A program made the position numbers and the translations under genes. DNA of 64,000 nucleotides from Rhodanobacter sp. B05 (GTDB lineage: Bacteria; Pseudomonadota; Gammaproteobacteria; Xanthomonadales; Rhodanobacteraceae), in the NCBI RefSeq assembly GCF_002001085.1, contig NZ_MUNU01000013.1:62001-126000 (forward strand). The letters are read 5' to 3'. The notes below the pieces were generated by a model, which did no database searches, was not told the origin of the DNA, and was given only the letters and a program-made list of their open reading frames with translations. This document shows positions 54,318-63,181 of the stretch, piece after piece; positions within the stretch are counted from its first letter, which is position 1, and every line of letters begins with the position of its first letter.

Positions 54318-54878
54318 TCAGATGGTGCATGGTTCGATGCGCACAACCAGCGCCAGCGCATCGTCATGCAGGGTGACCGGGTCTGGCATGCGCGTCGTCG
54401 GTCGCCAGGCATCTCCGGCGTGCAAGTGGCCGTCGACCGTGTCGATCATGCCGCGGGCGCAGAAGATCAGCACGGTCGCCGGGTCGGGTGTGCGTGTGGC
54501 CGACCCGTGCCATGTCTGCACGTCGCCGCGGGCCTGTGCACGCCGAACCATCAGGTTGAAATCGCGGGTGGGGTCGCCAGCGAGCGTCACCTCGACGCTG
54601 GCCTCGCCGGGAAAGGCGAACGGCGCGAACGGCGTGGTCAGCGCGTGTACCTGGCGGCCGTCCAGCGTCATCGTGAATCCGTCGCCGTCGAGCAGTGCGA
54701 TCTGCCGGTCGATCCCGGTGAACACGGAGAACGGTGCGGCGCTGTCGACCTCGGCGATGCTGACCCGCCATACGAGGTCGTCACTGCCGGCAGCGGCCGG
54801 ATGGACGGCTATTTCGCGCGTGCGTCCCAGGCCGTTCTTCCATGGTTGCGAGGGGCAGTCGGCGAGGCGGATGATCAT
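54318..54878 (-). CDS. HutD family protein
   Basis: 186 residues. Cupin-like, starting MIIRLADCPSQPWKNGLGRTREIAVHP, then VWRVSIAEVDSAAPFSVFTGIDRQIALLDGDGF and the FAFPGEASVEVTLA stretch. HutD proteins occur with histidine utilisation genes, but none are present here. Its ATG overlaps the dinG stop (ATGA), so the two are coupled. Some members bind small ligands; no function is established. Confidence 0.87.
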   Translation of the reverse strand: MIIRLADCPSQPWKNGLGRTREIAVHPAAAGSDDLVWRVSIAEVDSAAPFSVFTGIDRQIALLDGDGFTMTLDGRQVHALTTPFAPFAFPGEASVEVTLAGDPTRDFNLMVRRAQARGDVQTWHGSATRTPDPATVLIFCARGMIDTVDGHLHAGDAWRPTTRMPDPVTLHDDALALVVRIEPCTI

Positions 54879-56977
54879 GGGCTTCTCTCGATGACGCGCT
54901 GGAACGGCGGCAGCGCCTTCAGCATGCCGCTGCCGTAACGCTTGGTGACCACGCGGCGGTCCAGCAGCACGATGCGGCCGTGGTCGGTCTCGTTGCGGAT
55001 CAGGCGGCCGCAGTACTGGGTAAGCAGGCGCGTGGCTTCGGGGATGCTGACTTCGATGAACGGGTTGCGTCCGCGCGATTCCAGCCATTCGGCGTAGGTG
55101 GCACCGACTGGATCGGTCGGCACCGCGAACGGCAGCTGGGTGATCACCACGGTCTCGCAGAACTTGCCGGGCAGGTCGAGGCCTTCGCCGAACGAAGCCA
55201 GGCCGAACAACGTACTGCCTTTGCCGGCGTCGATGTCGGCGCAGTGTTCGGCGACCAGTTGCGACTTGCCCAGCGAACCCTGCGCGCGCACCCTGCGCAC
55301 CTGCGCGATCGGCAACTTCTGCAACACGCGATCGAGTTTCACCCGCGAGGTGAACAGCACCAGGTTGCCGGCATCCCAGTCGAGATTCGCGGCCAGCCAT
55401 TCGCCGACTTCCTCGGCGTGGGCTTCGCGTGCATCTGGCATCGTGCGCATCGCCGGCACTTCCAACCGGGCCTGCGCGGTGAGATCGAACGGCGAGGGCA
55501 GGCTCAGCGTCACCGCGTCGTCGGGCAGGCCCACGGCGTCGGCGAAGCCGCGGAAGTTGCCGCCCGCGCTCAGCGTGGCCGAGGTCATTAGTACGCCGCT
55601 GGCGTTGCCCCACAGCACGCTGCGCAGCAGGCCGGCAGCGGACACGGCCGACGCATGGCACACCAGCTGCTGGTCGGCGCCGAGAGTGACCCAGCGCGCC
55701 AGCGGCGGCGCGTCGTCGGCGTCGTCGCTGGACCACGCGCGCCAGCAACTGGCCTGCTTGCCGATGCGTTCCAGCGCGATGCCCAGCTCGCGCGACAGCG
55801 CTTCCTGGGTCGGCCCGCCGTCGGTCATTTCGACCACCGCGCGGCGCACCGCGGTCAGCCAGCGCTGCACTTCGCCGGTGAGTATGTTCAGCACGCGCGC
55901 GTGTTCCACCCACGGCTCGGGCAACTGACCCAGCGAGCCGCGATACATCGGCTCGGTCTCGGCCGGGTCGGGCAGCCAGCCGAGGCGGATTTCCTTCTCC
56001 AGCTCCTCCAGCGTGTTGCTGAGTTCCTGCAACTTGGCGTCGCCGGCATCCAGCGACAGCTTGCCCAGCGTCTGCTTGTCGGTGAGCGAATACGCCGCAT
56101 GCACCTGCCGGCCGAGCCGGCTCAGCTGGCGCACCGTGACGTTCATGTAGACCTCGCTGGCGCCGCGGTCGATCGCCTTGCCCGATACGTGGTGGCCTTC
56201 GTCGAAGATGTACAGCGTCTCGTCCGGGCGCGGCAGGATCACCCCGCCCCAACCTTCGTCCTCGCCGGGCATGGTGAGATCGGCCAATACCAGGTCCTGG
56301 TTCGCCACGATGATCTCGGCGTCGTCCACCGCGCGGCGCGCGGCGAAGAACGGGCAGATCATGAACTGGCCGCACTTGCGCCCGGTGCAGCCGCCGGCGC
56401 TGGTGGTGATCATCGGCCGCAGCAGGTCGCTGACCGGCTCCGGCGCGCTGTCCATGTCGCCGTTCCACTCGTTGTGGTCGAACGCCACACGCAGTTTCGC
56501 CAGCGCCTGCTTGTCGCGCGCCTGGGGCGGCTTGCTCCACAGCATCAGGTCCGCCTCGAAACCGGCCAGGCCCAGCTGCGCGTCATGAATGCTGTTGGCC
56601 GCCATCAGCAGGTTGCGCGGGCACAGGTAGCGGCCGCGGCCCTTGGCCAGCGCCACCTTGGCCTCGATCCCGTTGAGTTGCAGATAGAGCGGAATGTCGC
56701 GCTGCACCAGCTGCTCCTGCAGCGCCACCGTCGCGGTGGCAATCAGCAGTTTCTTCTTCTGGAAGCGCGCCACCTCGACACCGGCGATCAGGTAGGCCAT
56801 CGACTTGCCGGTGCCGGTCGGTGCCTCGATCACCGCCACGCCGCCGTGCTGGCCGAACGCCTTGGCCACCTCGGCGATCATGCGGCCCTGCGAGGCGCGC
56901 GCACGGAAGCCCGGCAGGCCTTCCCTCAGTCGCGCATAGGCGGCGCGGATGGCGTCTTTGGTGGTGTCGGCGAGCAT
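54875..56977 (-). CDS. dinG: ATP-dependent DNA helicase DinG
   Basis: Iron-sulfur 5'-3' DNA helicase that unwinds R-loops and recombination intermediates. 700 residues (E. coli 716). Starts MLADTTKDAIRAAYARLREGLPGFRARASQGRMI, Walker A IEAPTGTGKSMAYL near 52, Fe-S ligands: Cys in RGRYLCPRN then three Cys in GGCTGRKCGQFMICPFF, and DEGH box YIFDEGHHV. Later LMTSATLSAGGNF and QYCGRLIRNETDHGRIVLLD. Start ATG 56977 matches the family N-terminus; ATG 57028 would add 17 residues. Divergent from the GGDEF-EAL gene. Confidence 0.93.
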   Translation of the reverse strand: MLADTTKDAIRAAYARLREGLPGFRARASQGRMIAEVAKAFGQHGGVAVIEAPTGTGKSMAYLIAGVEVARFQKKKLLIATATVALQEQLVQRDIPLYLQLNGIEAKVALAKGRGRYLCPRNLLMAANSIHDAQLGLAGFEADLMLWSKPPQARDKQALAKLRVAFDHNEWNGDMDSAPEPVSDLLRPMITTSAGGCTGRKCGQFMICPFFAARRAVDDAEIIVANQDLVLADLTMPGEDEGWGGVILPRPDETLYIFDEGHHVSGKAIDRGASEVYMNVTVRQLSRLGRQVHAAYSLTDKQTLGKLSLDAGDAKLQELSNTLEELEKEIRLGWLPDPAETEPMYRGSLGQLPEPWVEHARVLNILTGEVQRWLTAVRRAVVEMTDGGPTQEALSRELGIALERIGKQASCWRAWSSDDADDAPPLARWVTLGADQQLVCHASAVSAAGLLRSVLWGNASGVLMTSATLSAGGNFRGFADAVGLPDDAVTLSLPSPFDLTAQARLEVPAMRTMPDAREAHAEEVGEWLAANLDWDAGNLVLFTSRVKLDRVLQKLPIAQVRRVRAQGSLGKSQLVAEHCADIDAGKGSTLFGLASFGEGLDLPGKFCETVVITQLPFAVPTDPVGATYAEWLESRGRNPFIEVSIPEATRLLTQYCGRLIRNETDHGRIVLLDRRVVTKRYGSGMLKALPPFQRVIERSP

Positions 56978-57222
56978 GCGGGATGGTGAGCCTGTGGCGC
57001 GGTGGCGCGCGGGGAAAACGTACTGCATGGGGCGGACGTGATCGAGCGCACGGCATGCCACGCGCTGGCGGGCCAGTTTATCGGAGTTGTGAAGCCAGCC
57101 GCAGGTATTGGCACCGAAGTTGCTCTTCCCAGAGTGTTGACGTGATGGTGAATGTCGCACAGTGTTGAAGGGGTATGCTGGATCGGGGTTGCAGACTGGC
57201 CGCGTGGGGGTAGTCCGCGGCA

Positions 57223-60177
57223 ATGACACAAGGGGGCGTGATGGGGTCGATGCCATTCGATGGCTCGTTGCAACTGGGCTGGTTGGCGTCGCTGATCGCG
57301 GCGCATTCGCCCGGCGAAGTTGCCGAGGCCATCGTCGGACTGGCGCGGGAGAGGCCGGGCTGCCAGGCAGCCTGCGTGCTCTGGCGGCTGCGCGATCGCG
57401 CCGACTGCCAGAGCGTGCCGCCTGCCGCGATCGACGCGATGGACTGGCCGTGGCTCGAGCTGGCTGCCGGCTCGGAGGCGCCGCAATGGCACGCAGATCG
57501 CCATCGCGTTGCGGTGCGCCTGTGCGGGCTTCCCGAGCCGGCACTGCTGGTATTGCGCCTGCAGCCGGCGTGCGCAAACGACCGATTCCTCGACGATCTG
57601 GCCACGCCGCTCAGGCTCGCGGGCCAGCATCTGCGGCGTGCGCTGGAGTGGATCGAGCTGCAGCATTCGCATCGGCAGCTGGAACGTTCCGAGAATCTGC
57701 AGCGGGCGTTGTTCGCCATCTCGGACCTGGCCGGCTCCGAACACGACATGCCGGCGATGTTGCGCGGCATCCATGCCATCGTCAGCACCCTGATGTACGC
57801 GGAAAACTTCTTCATCGTGCTGTACGACGCCGAGCGCGACACGATCCGCTTCCTGTATTTCGTCGATGTCGAGGATCCCGTGCCGCCTGGCGAAGGCCGG
57901 GACCTGCCACTGAGCGCGATCGAACACACCCTGACCTGGTATGTGATGCGCGACGGCAAGGCGCGCATGGGCGATGCCGAGGAATTGCGCAGCCAGGTGC
58001 CTGGCCCGGTGACCCTGATCGGCCAGGACAGCCACGACTGGCTCGGCGTACCGATGTTGCGCGATGGTCGGCCCGGCGGTGCGCTGGTGGTGCAGAGCTA
58101 CAAGACGGAGATCGGCTATACCGACAGCGACCTCGCCCTGCTGGAGTTCGTCGGCAGCCACATCCTGATCGCGCTGGAGCGCAAACAGGGCAAGGAGGAC
58201 CTCGAGCAACGCGTGCAACTGCGCACCGCCCAGCTGGCGGAAGCCAATCGCGGCCTGCAACTGGAGGTCATGGAACGGCAGCGCGCCGAGCACCTGCAAA
58301 CGGCGTTGTTCCGGCTCGCCGAACTGGCCACGGCGCGCATCGACCGCGGCGAATTCTACCGGCGCGTGCATGCGGTGGTGGCGGAACTGTTGAATGCGGA
58401 GAACTTCTACATCGCCCTGCTTTCGGATGACGGCCGGCAACTGCTGTTCCCGTACGTGGTGGACGCGGTCAAGCGCCCCCCGGACAGCCGCCCGCTGGGG
58501 CGCGGTCTGAGCGAATACGTGCTGCGCCTCGGCGCGCCGTTGCGTGCCGACAACGCCGCGATCGAGGAGCTGGAGCGCGCGGGCGAGATTGCGCCGGGGC
58601 GCATGGGGTCGCCGGCGAAGTGCTGGCTCGGCGTGCCGTTGATCGTCGGCGACGAGGTGATCGGCCTGGTGACGGTGCAGAGCTACAGCGAGGCGGTGTC
58701 GTATGGCCCCTCCGACCAGGAGCTGCTGAGTTTCGTGGCCACCCAGATCGCCAGCAGCCTGACCCGGCGCCGGGCCGCGGAGGCGCTGCAACGTGCCTAC
58801 GAACAGCTGGAGCATCGCGTGGAAGAGCGCACGCTGGCCCTGCGCAAGGAGATCATCGAACGCGAGCGCGTGCAGGACCAGCTCAAGCACCAGGTGATGC
58901 ACGATCCGCTGACCGGCCTGCCGAACCGAAGTTACCTGCGCGATCGCATCGACCGTGTATTGACCTCGGTGCGACCCGAGCCGAGGCAGTGCTGTGCCTT
59001 GCTCTACCTGGACGTGGATCGCTTCAAGATCATCAACGACAGCCTCGGTCACCTGGCCGGCGACGAAGTGCTCAAGGAGGTCGCCACGCGGCTGTCCGGC
59101 TGCGTGCGACATCCCGACCTGGTGGCGCGGCTGTCCGGCGACGAGTTCGCGATCCTGCTCGAATCGGTGGACCAGGCCGCCGATGCCAACGCGGTGGCGC
59201 AGCGGGTGATGGATGCGTTGGCGGCACCGATGCCGGTGGGTGGCAAGGAGCTGCAGGTCACCGCCAGCGTCGGCATCGCGATCGGCGACGGCCATTATCT
59301 GACGGCCGACGAAGTGCTCCGCGACGCCGACATCGCGCTGTACCGTGCCAAGGAGCTCGGCCGCAAGCGCTACCAGCTGTTCGACGAGACCCTGGCGAAG
59401 AACGTGGTGGATGTGCTGACCCTGGAAGGCGAGTTGCGGGCAGCCGTGAAGCTCGGGCAATTCGAACCTTATTTCCAGCCGATCTGCCGGCTCGGGGATG
59501 CCGTGGTGGTCGGCTACGAGGCCTTGATCCGCTGGAACCATCCGCAGCGCGGGGTGCTGGCGCCAGGCGACTTCCTCAAGATCGCCGAAGACTGCGGGCT
59601 GATCGAGACGATCGACTGGTGCATGTTCGAGCTGAGCTGCGAACGCCTGCGGACGCATGATCGCGCCGATACGTTCATGACGATCAACGTGTCGGCGCTA
59701 CACCTGCGTCATGCCGATTTCGACGAGCGCCTGATCCGGCTGCTGGAGCGCACCGGCCTGCCGCCGTCGCGGCTGGTGGTGGAAGTCACCGAAGGCGCCC
59801 TGCTCGACAATCCCGAGCGCGTGCGGGCGACGCTGGAGCGGCTGCGCAGCGCCGGCATCGGGGCCGCCCTGGATGATTTCGGCACCGGCTATTCGTCGCT
59901 CAGCTACCTGCATTCGCTGCCGCTGCGCATCCTCAAGATCGACCGCGCGTTCGTGCACGAGCTGGACAAGGGCGCGAACACCAGCAGCACCACCGTGGTG
60001 GCGGCCGTGCTCGCGTTGGCGCGTGCGCTGGATATCGACGTGGTCGCCGAAGGCATCGAGACGGAAATCCAGTACGCCGCCCTGCAGGCGATGGGCTGCG
60101 ACATGGGCCAGGGTTACTGGATCGGCCGGCCGGCACCGATCACCCGCTGGCTGGCCTCAGGCTCCGCCGGCGTGTGA
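57223..60177 (+). CDS. GAF-GAF-GGDEF-EAL cyclic di-GMP protein
   Basis: 984 residues. Order: unassigned N-terminus (1-160), GAF (about 165-325), GAF (about 360-525), coiled coil (YEQLEHRVEERTLALRKEI), GGDEF (about 560-715), EAL (about 730-975). The diguanylate motif is SGDEF, a common active variant, with LDVDRFKIINDSLGH before it. An inhibitory I-site RHPD lies five residues upstream. EAL motifs are intact: YEALIRW, NVSALHL, EVTEGALL, DDFGTGYSS, KIDRAFV, AEGIE. Thus both making and breaking of c-di-GMP are possible, tuned by the GAF sensors. Cytosolic. The 3' end overlaps the DsbA-like gene by 21 bp. Confidence 0.93.
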   Translation: MTQGGVMGSMPFDGSLQLGWLASLIAAHSPGEVAEAIVGLARERPGCQAACVLWRLRDRADCQSVPPAAIDAMDWPWLELAAGSEAPQWHADRHRVAVRLCGLPEPALLVLRLQPACANDRFLDDLATPLRLAGQHLRRALEWIELQHSHRQLERSENLQRALFAISDLAGSEHDMPAMLRGIHAIVSTLMYAENFFIVLYDAERDTIRFLYFVDVEDPVPPGEGRDLPLSAIEHTLTWYVMRDGKARMGDAEELRSQVPGPVTLIGQDSHDWLGVPMLRDGRPGGALVVQSYKTEIGYTDSDLALLEFVGSHILIALERKQGKEDLEQRVQLRTAQLAEANRGLQLEVMERQRAEHLQTALFRLAELATARIDRGEFYRRVHAVVAELLNAENFYIALLSDDGRQLLFPYVVDAVKRPPDSRPLGRGLSEYVLRLGAPLRADNAAIEELERAGEIAPGRMGSPAKCWLGVPLIVGDEVIGLVTVQSYSEAVSYGPSDQELLSFVATQIASSLTRRRAAEALQRAYEQLEHRVEERTLALRKEIIERERVQDQLKHQVMHDPLTGLPNRSYLRDRIDRVLTSVRPEPRQCCALLYLDVDRFKIINDSLGHLAGDEVLKEVATRLSGCVRHPDLVARLSGDEFAILLESVDQAADANAVAQRVMDALAAPMPVGGKELQVTASVGIAIGDGHYLTADEVLRDADIALYRAKELGRKRYQLFDETLAKNVVDVLTLEGELRAAVKLGQFEPYFQPICRLGDAVVVGYEALIRWNHPQRGVLAPGDFLKIAEDCGLIETIDWCMFELSCERLRTHDRADTFMTINVSALHLRHADFDERLIRLLERTGLPPSRLVVEVTEGALLDNPERVRATLERLRSAGIGAALDDFGTGYSSLSYLHSLPLRILKIDRAFVHELDKGANTSSTTVVAAVLALARALDIDVVAEGIETEIQYAALQAMGCDMGQGYWIGRPAPITRWLASGSAGV

Positions 60178-60846
60178 CGACGTCGGCGCCGTGGCGGCGA
60201 TCTGCCGCAGGGCCTGCTCGAATGCTTCCGGCGGTTGACCGCCGGCAATCAGGTGCCGGTCATTGATGATGGTGGCGGGCACCGACTGGATGCCGCGTGA
60301 CAGGTAGTACTGCTCCTGCGCGCGGACCTCGTCGGCGTAAGTTCCGCTGGCAAGGATTTCCCGGGCCCTCGCGCCGTCCAGACCGACACTCGTGGCAAGG
60401 CGCACCAGCGTGTCGTGCGCGCTTACATCCTCGCCGTCGGTGAAATAGGCGCGCAGCAGGGCCTGTTTGAGCGGGAGTTCGTTGCCCTCCAGTGCGGCCC
60501 AGCGCAGCAGGCGATGGGCATCGAAGGTGTTGTAGACGCGGCTGCGCCGATCCATGTTGAACGTGAAACCCAGCGCTGCGCCACGCGCGCGGATCGCCGC
60601 ACGGTTGGCGTCGATCTGCTCGGCACTGCTGCCGTACTTGCGCACCAGATGCTCGGTGGAGTCCTCGCCTTCAACCGGCATCTGCGGGTTCAGCTCGAAC
60701 GGCTGGAAATGGATCTCTGCGGCGATCTCGCCCTCCAGCGTGGCCAGCGCCTGTTGCAGCGAGGCCAGTCCCACTGCACACCATGGGCAGGAAACGTCGG
60801 AAACGAAATCGATGCGCAGCGAAACAGGCGAGGTCGGGACGGACAT
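60157..60846 (-). CDS. DsbA-family (FrnE-like) oxidoreductase
   Basis: 229 residues. Starts LRIDFVSDVSCPWCAVGLASLQ: thioredoxin-fold strand with CPWC active site near 20-23. Helical insertion 60-150, then IQSVPATIINDRHLIAGGQPPEAFEQAL with cis-Pro loop SVPA. This is the FrnE/2-hydroxychromene isomerase-like branch, which lacks a signal peptide, so it is cytosolic. Likely a thiol-disulfide or glutathione-type reaction. The substrate is unknown. Overlaps convergently with the c-di-GMP gene by 21 bp, so transcripts of the two overlap. Confidence 0.9.
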   Translation of the reverse strand: MSVPTSPVSLRIDFVSDVSCPWCAVGLASLQQALATLEGEIAAEIHFQPFELNPQMPVEGEDSTEHLVRKYGSSAEQIDANRAAIRARGAALGFTFNMDRRSRVYNTFDAHRLLRWAALEGNELPLKQALLRAYFTDGEDVSAHDTLVRLATSVGLDGARAREILASGTYADEVRAQEQYYLSRGIQSVPATIINDRHLIAGGQPPEAFEQALRQIAATAPTSSHAGGA

Positions 60847-60917
60847 GAGAAACCCTTCAGAAAGTGCGCCGCGCGCCGCGGCTGAGATGAGTCAGATGAG
60901 GTCGGCCGAGCGCGGAA

Positions 60918-62585
60918 TCAATCCGGCGACGCCGGGCTTCGGGTCGCGAGGATGTTCAGCGCGACTGCCTCGGCCACCCTGATGCCGTCGACGCCGGCCG
61001 ACAGGATGCCGCCGGCATAACCCGCGCCTTCGCCGGCGGGATACAGGCCACGGGTGTTGAGGCTTTGCAGGCTGTCGTCGCGCTTGATGCGCACGGGTGA
61101 TGAGGTGCGCGTTTCGACGCCGGTGAAGATCGCGTCGTGCATGGCGTAGCCGCGGATCTGTCGTTCGAACGCGGGCATCGCCTCGCGGATCGCGGCGATG
61201 GCGTAGTCGGGCAGGGCGCTGTCGAGGCTGCCCAGAGTGACGCCGGGCCTGTAGGAAGGTTGCACGTCGCCGAGCGCCTGCGAGGCGCGGCCGGCGAGGA
61301 AGTCGCCAACCAGCTGGCCCGGCGCGTTGTAGTTTTCGCCGCCCAGCACGTAGGCATGGCTTTCCAGCGCACGTTGCAGCGCGATCCCGGCCAGCGGGCT
61401 GCCGCTGTCATCGTACGGGGCGAAGTCGGCAGGCTCGATGCCGACCACCACGGCGGCATTCGCATTGCGTTCGTTGCGCGAGTACTGGCTCATGCCATTG
61501 GTGACGACCCGCCCCGGCTCGCTGGCGGCGGCGACCACGGTACCGCCGGGGCACATGCAGAAGCTGTAGACCGAGCGGCCGCGGCCGGCGTGGTCGTTCT
61601 TGCAGTGATGCACCAGCTTGTAGTCGGCGGCACCAAGCATCGGATGACCGGCCTGCGGGCCGAAGCGCGCACGGTCGATCACCGACTGCGGGTGTTCGAC
61701 GCGAAAGCCGATCGAGAACGGCTTGGCTTCCAGGTACACGCCGCGCGCGTGCAGCATCTCGAAGGTGTCGCGCGCGCTGTGGCCGAGCGCCAGCACCACA
61801 TGATCGGCGCGCAGTTGTTCGCCGCTGGCCAGGGTTGCGCCGCGGATATGGCGCGTGCCGTCAGGATCGATCTCGATCAGCAGGTCGTCGACGCGCTGGC
61901 CGAAGCGGATCTCGCCACCGAGCGATTCGATCGTGGCGCGCATGTGCTCCACCATCGACACCAGCCGGAAGGTGCCGATGTGCGGCTTGCTGACGTAGAG
62001 GATTTCCTCCGGCGCGCCAGCCTTGACGAACTCGGTCAGCACCTTGCGGCCGTGATGCTGCGGGTCGCGGATCTGGCTGTACAGCTTGCCGTCGGAAAAC
62101 GTGCCGGCGCCGCCTTCGCCGAACTGCACGTTCGACTCCGGATGCAGCTCGCGCTGGCGCCACAGGTCCCAGGTATCTTTCGTGCGTTCGCGCACCGCCT
62201 TGCCGCGGTCGAGGATGATCGGGCGAAAACCCATCTGCGCCAGGATCAACCCGGCGAACAGCCCGCAGGGGCCGAAGCCGATCACCAGCGGGCGGTGTTC
62301 GATCCGCTGTGGCGCCGTGGCCACGAAGTGGTACTCCGTGTCCGGCGTGGGCCGCACCTGCGGGTCATCGGCGAAACGCCGCAACAGCTCCGCTTCGCGC
62401 GGGGTGTCGACGTCCACCGCGTAGATCAGCGTGATCGCCCCGCGCTTGCGCGCGTCGTGGCTGCGTTTCGCAACGTGATAATCCGCCAGTTCGGCCGCCT
62501 CGATGCCCAGCCGCTGGAGTATCGCGGCGGTGAGACCGGCCTCGCCGTGATCCAGCGGCAGCTTGAGGTCGGTCAGTCGCAACAT
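60918..62585 (-). CDS. FAD-dependent dehydrogenase (COG2509-like)
   Basis: 555 residues. N-terminal 90-residue domain (LRLTDLKLPLDHGEAGLTAAI, KRSHDARKRGAITLIYAVDV), then a FAD Rossmann fold PLVIGFGPCGLFAGLILAQMG near 99-119, FGEGGAGTFSDGKLYSQIRD, HVVLALGHSARDTFEML, MCPGGTVVAAASEPGRVVTNGMS, and a final FAD-contact GEGAGYAGGILSAGVDGIRVAEA. This is an uncharacterised widespread family. The substrate is unknown. It lies between the DsbA-like gene and the DUF1993 gene on the same strand, with gaps of about 70-90 bp. Confidence 0.9.
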   Translation of the reverse strand: MLRLTDLKLPLDHGEAGLTAAILQRLGIEAAELADYHVAKRSHDARKRGAITLIYAVDVDTPREAELLRRFADDPQVRPTPDTEYHFVATAPQRIEHRPLVIGFGPCGLFAGLILAQMGFRPIILDRGKAVRERTKDTWDLWRQRELHPESNVQFGEGGAGTFSDGKLYSQIRDPQHHGRKVLTEFVKAGAPEEILYVSKPHIGTFRLVSMVEHMRATIESLGGEIRFGQRVDDLLIEIDPDGTRHIRGATLASGEQLRADHVVLALGHSARDTFEMLHARGVYLEAKPFSIGFRVEHPQSVIDRARFGPQAGHPMLGAADYKLVHHCKNDHAGRGRSVYSFCMCPGGTVVAAASEPGRVVTNGMSQYSRNERNANAAVVVGIEPADFAPYDDSGSPLAGIALQRALESHAYVLGGENYNAPGQLVGDFLAGRASQALGDVQPSYRPGVTLGSLDSALPDYAIAAIREAMPAFERQIRGYAMHDAIFTGVETRTSSPVRIKRDDSLQSLNTRGLYPAGEGAGYAGGILSAGVDGIRVAEAVALNILATRSPASPD

Positions 62586-62674
62586 GGGTCAGGAATCCGG
62601 GAGCAGGGGTGGTGCCGGATTTTCGCAGATAACGCGCGCAGGAACCCTGCGCGCGGGCTCCTGCGCGAATGGTG

Positions 62675-63181
62675 TCATTCCTTGCCGATGAAATCCGTCT
62701 TGCCGATGTCGGTGCCGGCCTCGCGCAGGATGTTGTAGGCGGTGGTGCAATGGAAGAACAGGTTCGGCAGCAGGAACGCCAGCAGGTAGGTCTGTCCGTC
62801 GAAGTGCATCTCGCCATTGCGCATCTTCAGGTGGATCGCGCGGGTTTCGTTGCCGTCGATCTGGTCGGCCGAAAAACCCTTGATGTATTCGATCGCGCCG
62901 TTGATGCGGGCATGCGCCTGCTCCAGGGTGGTCTCGTTGTCCTCGAACGACTTCGGCTCGGCCCCGGCCAGCCGCGCGCTGCCGCGCGTGGCCATGTCGC
63001 AGGCGATCTGCACCTGCTTGATCAGGGGCAGCATGTCGGGGATCAGCCGCGTCTGCAGCAACACTTCGCCGCTGACGCCCTTCGCGGTTGCGTGTTCGGC
63101 GCCCTTGCCCAGCACGTGGGACAGGTTGCTGAGCGCGCGCACGAAGACGGGAACGGATGCCTGGTACATGGACAGTGTCAT
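62675..63181 (-). CDS. DUF1993 domain protein
   Basis: 168 residues, all alpha-helical, DinB-like four-helix layout. Seen: SMYQASVPVFVRALSNLSHVL, LLQTRLIPDMLPLIKQVQIACD, EQAHARINGAIEYI, NLFFHCTTAYNILREAG. This is DUF1993, no known function, related in fold to metal-binding DinB proteins; the His in FFHCTTAYN is conserved in the family. ATG overlaps the MFS stop by four bases, so the two are co-expressed. Confidence 0.9.
   Translation of the reverse strand: MTLSMYQASVPVFVRALSNLSHVLGKGAEHATAKGVSGEVLLQTRLIPDMLPLIKQVQIACDMATRGSARLAGAEPKSFEDNETTLEQAHARINGAIEYIKGFSADQIDGNETRAIHLKMRNGEMHFDGQTYLLAFLLPNLFFHCTTAYNILREAGTDIGKTDFIGKE

Noticed and set aside
54318-56540. 740-codon frame joining HutD to part of dinG
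   Set aside because: Out of frame with dinG; only its last 186 codons (HutD) resemble a protein family.
57137-57179. TTGACG and TATGCT as promoter of the GGDEF-EAL gene
   Set aside because: Spacing of 31 bases is too long.
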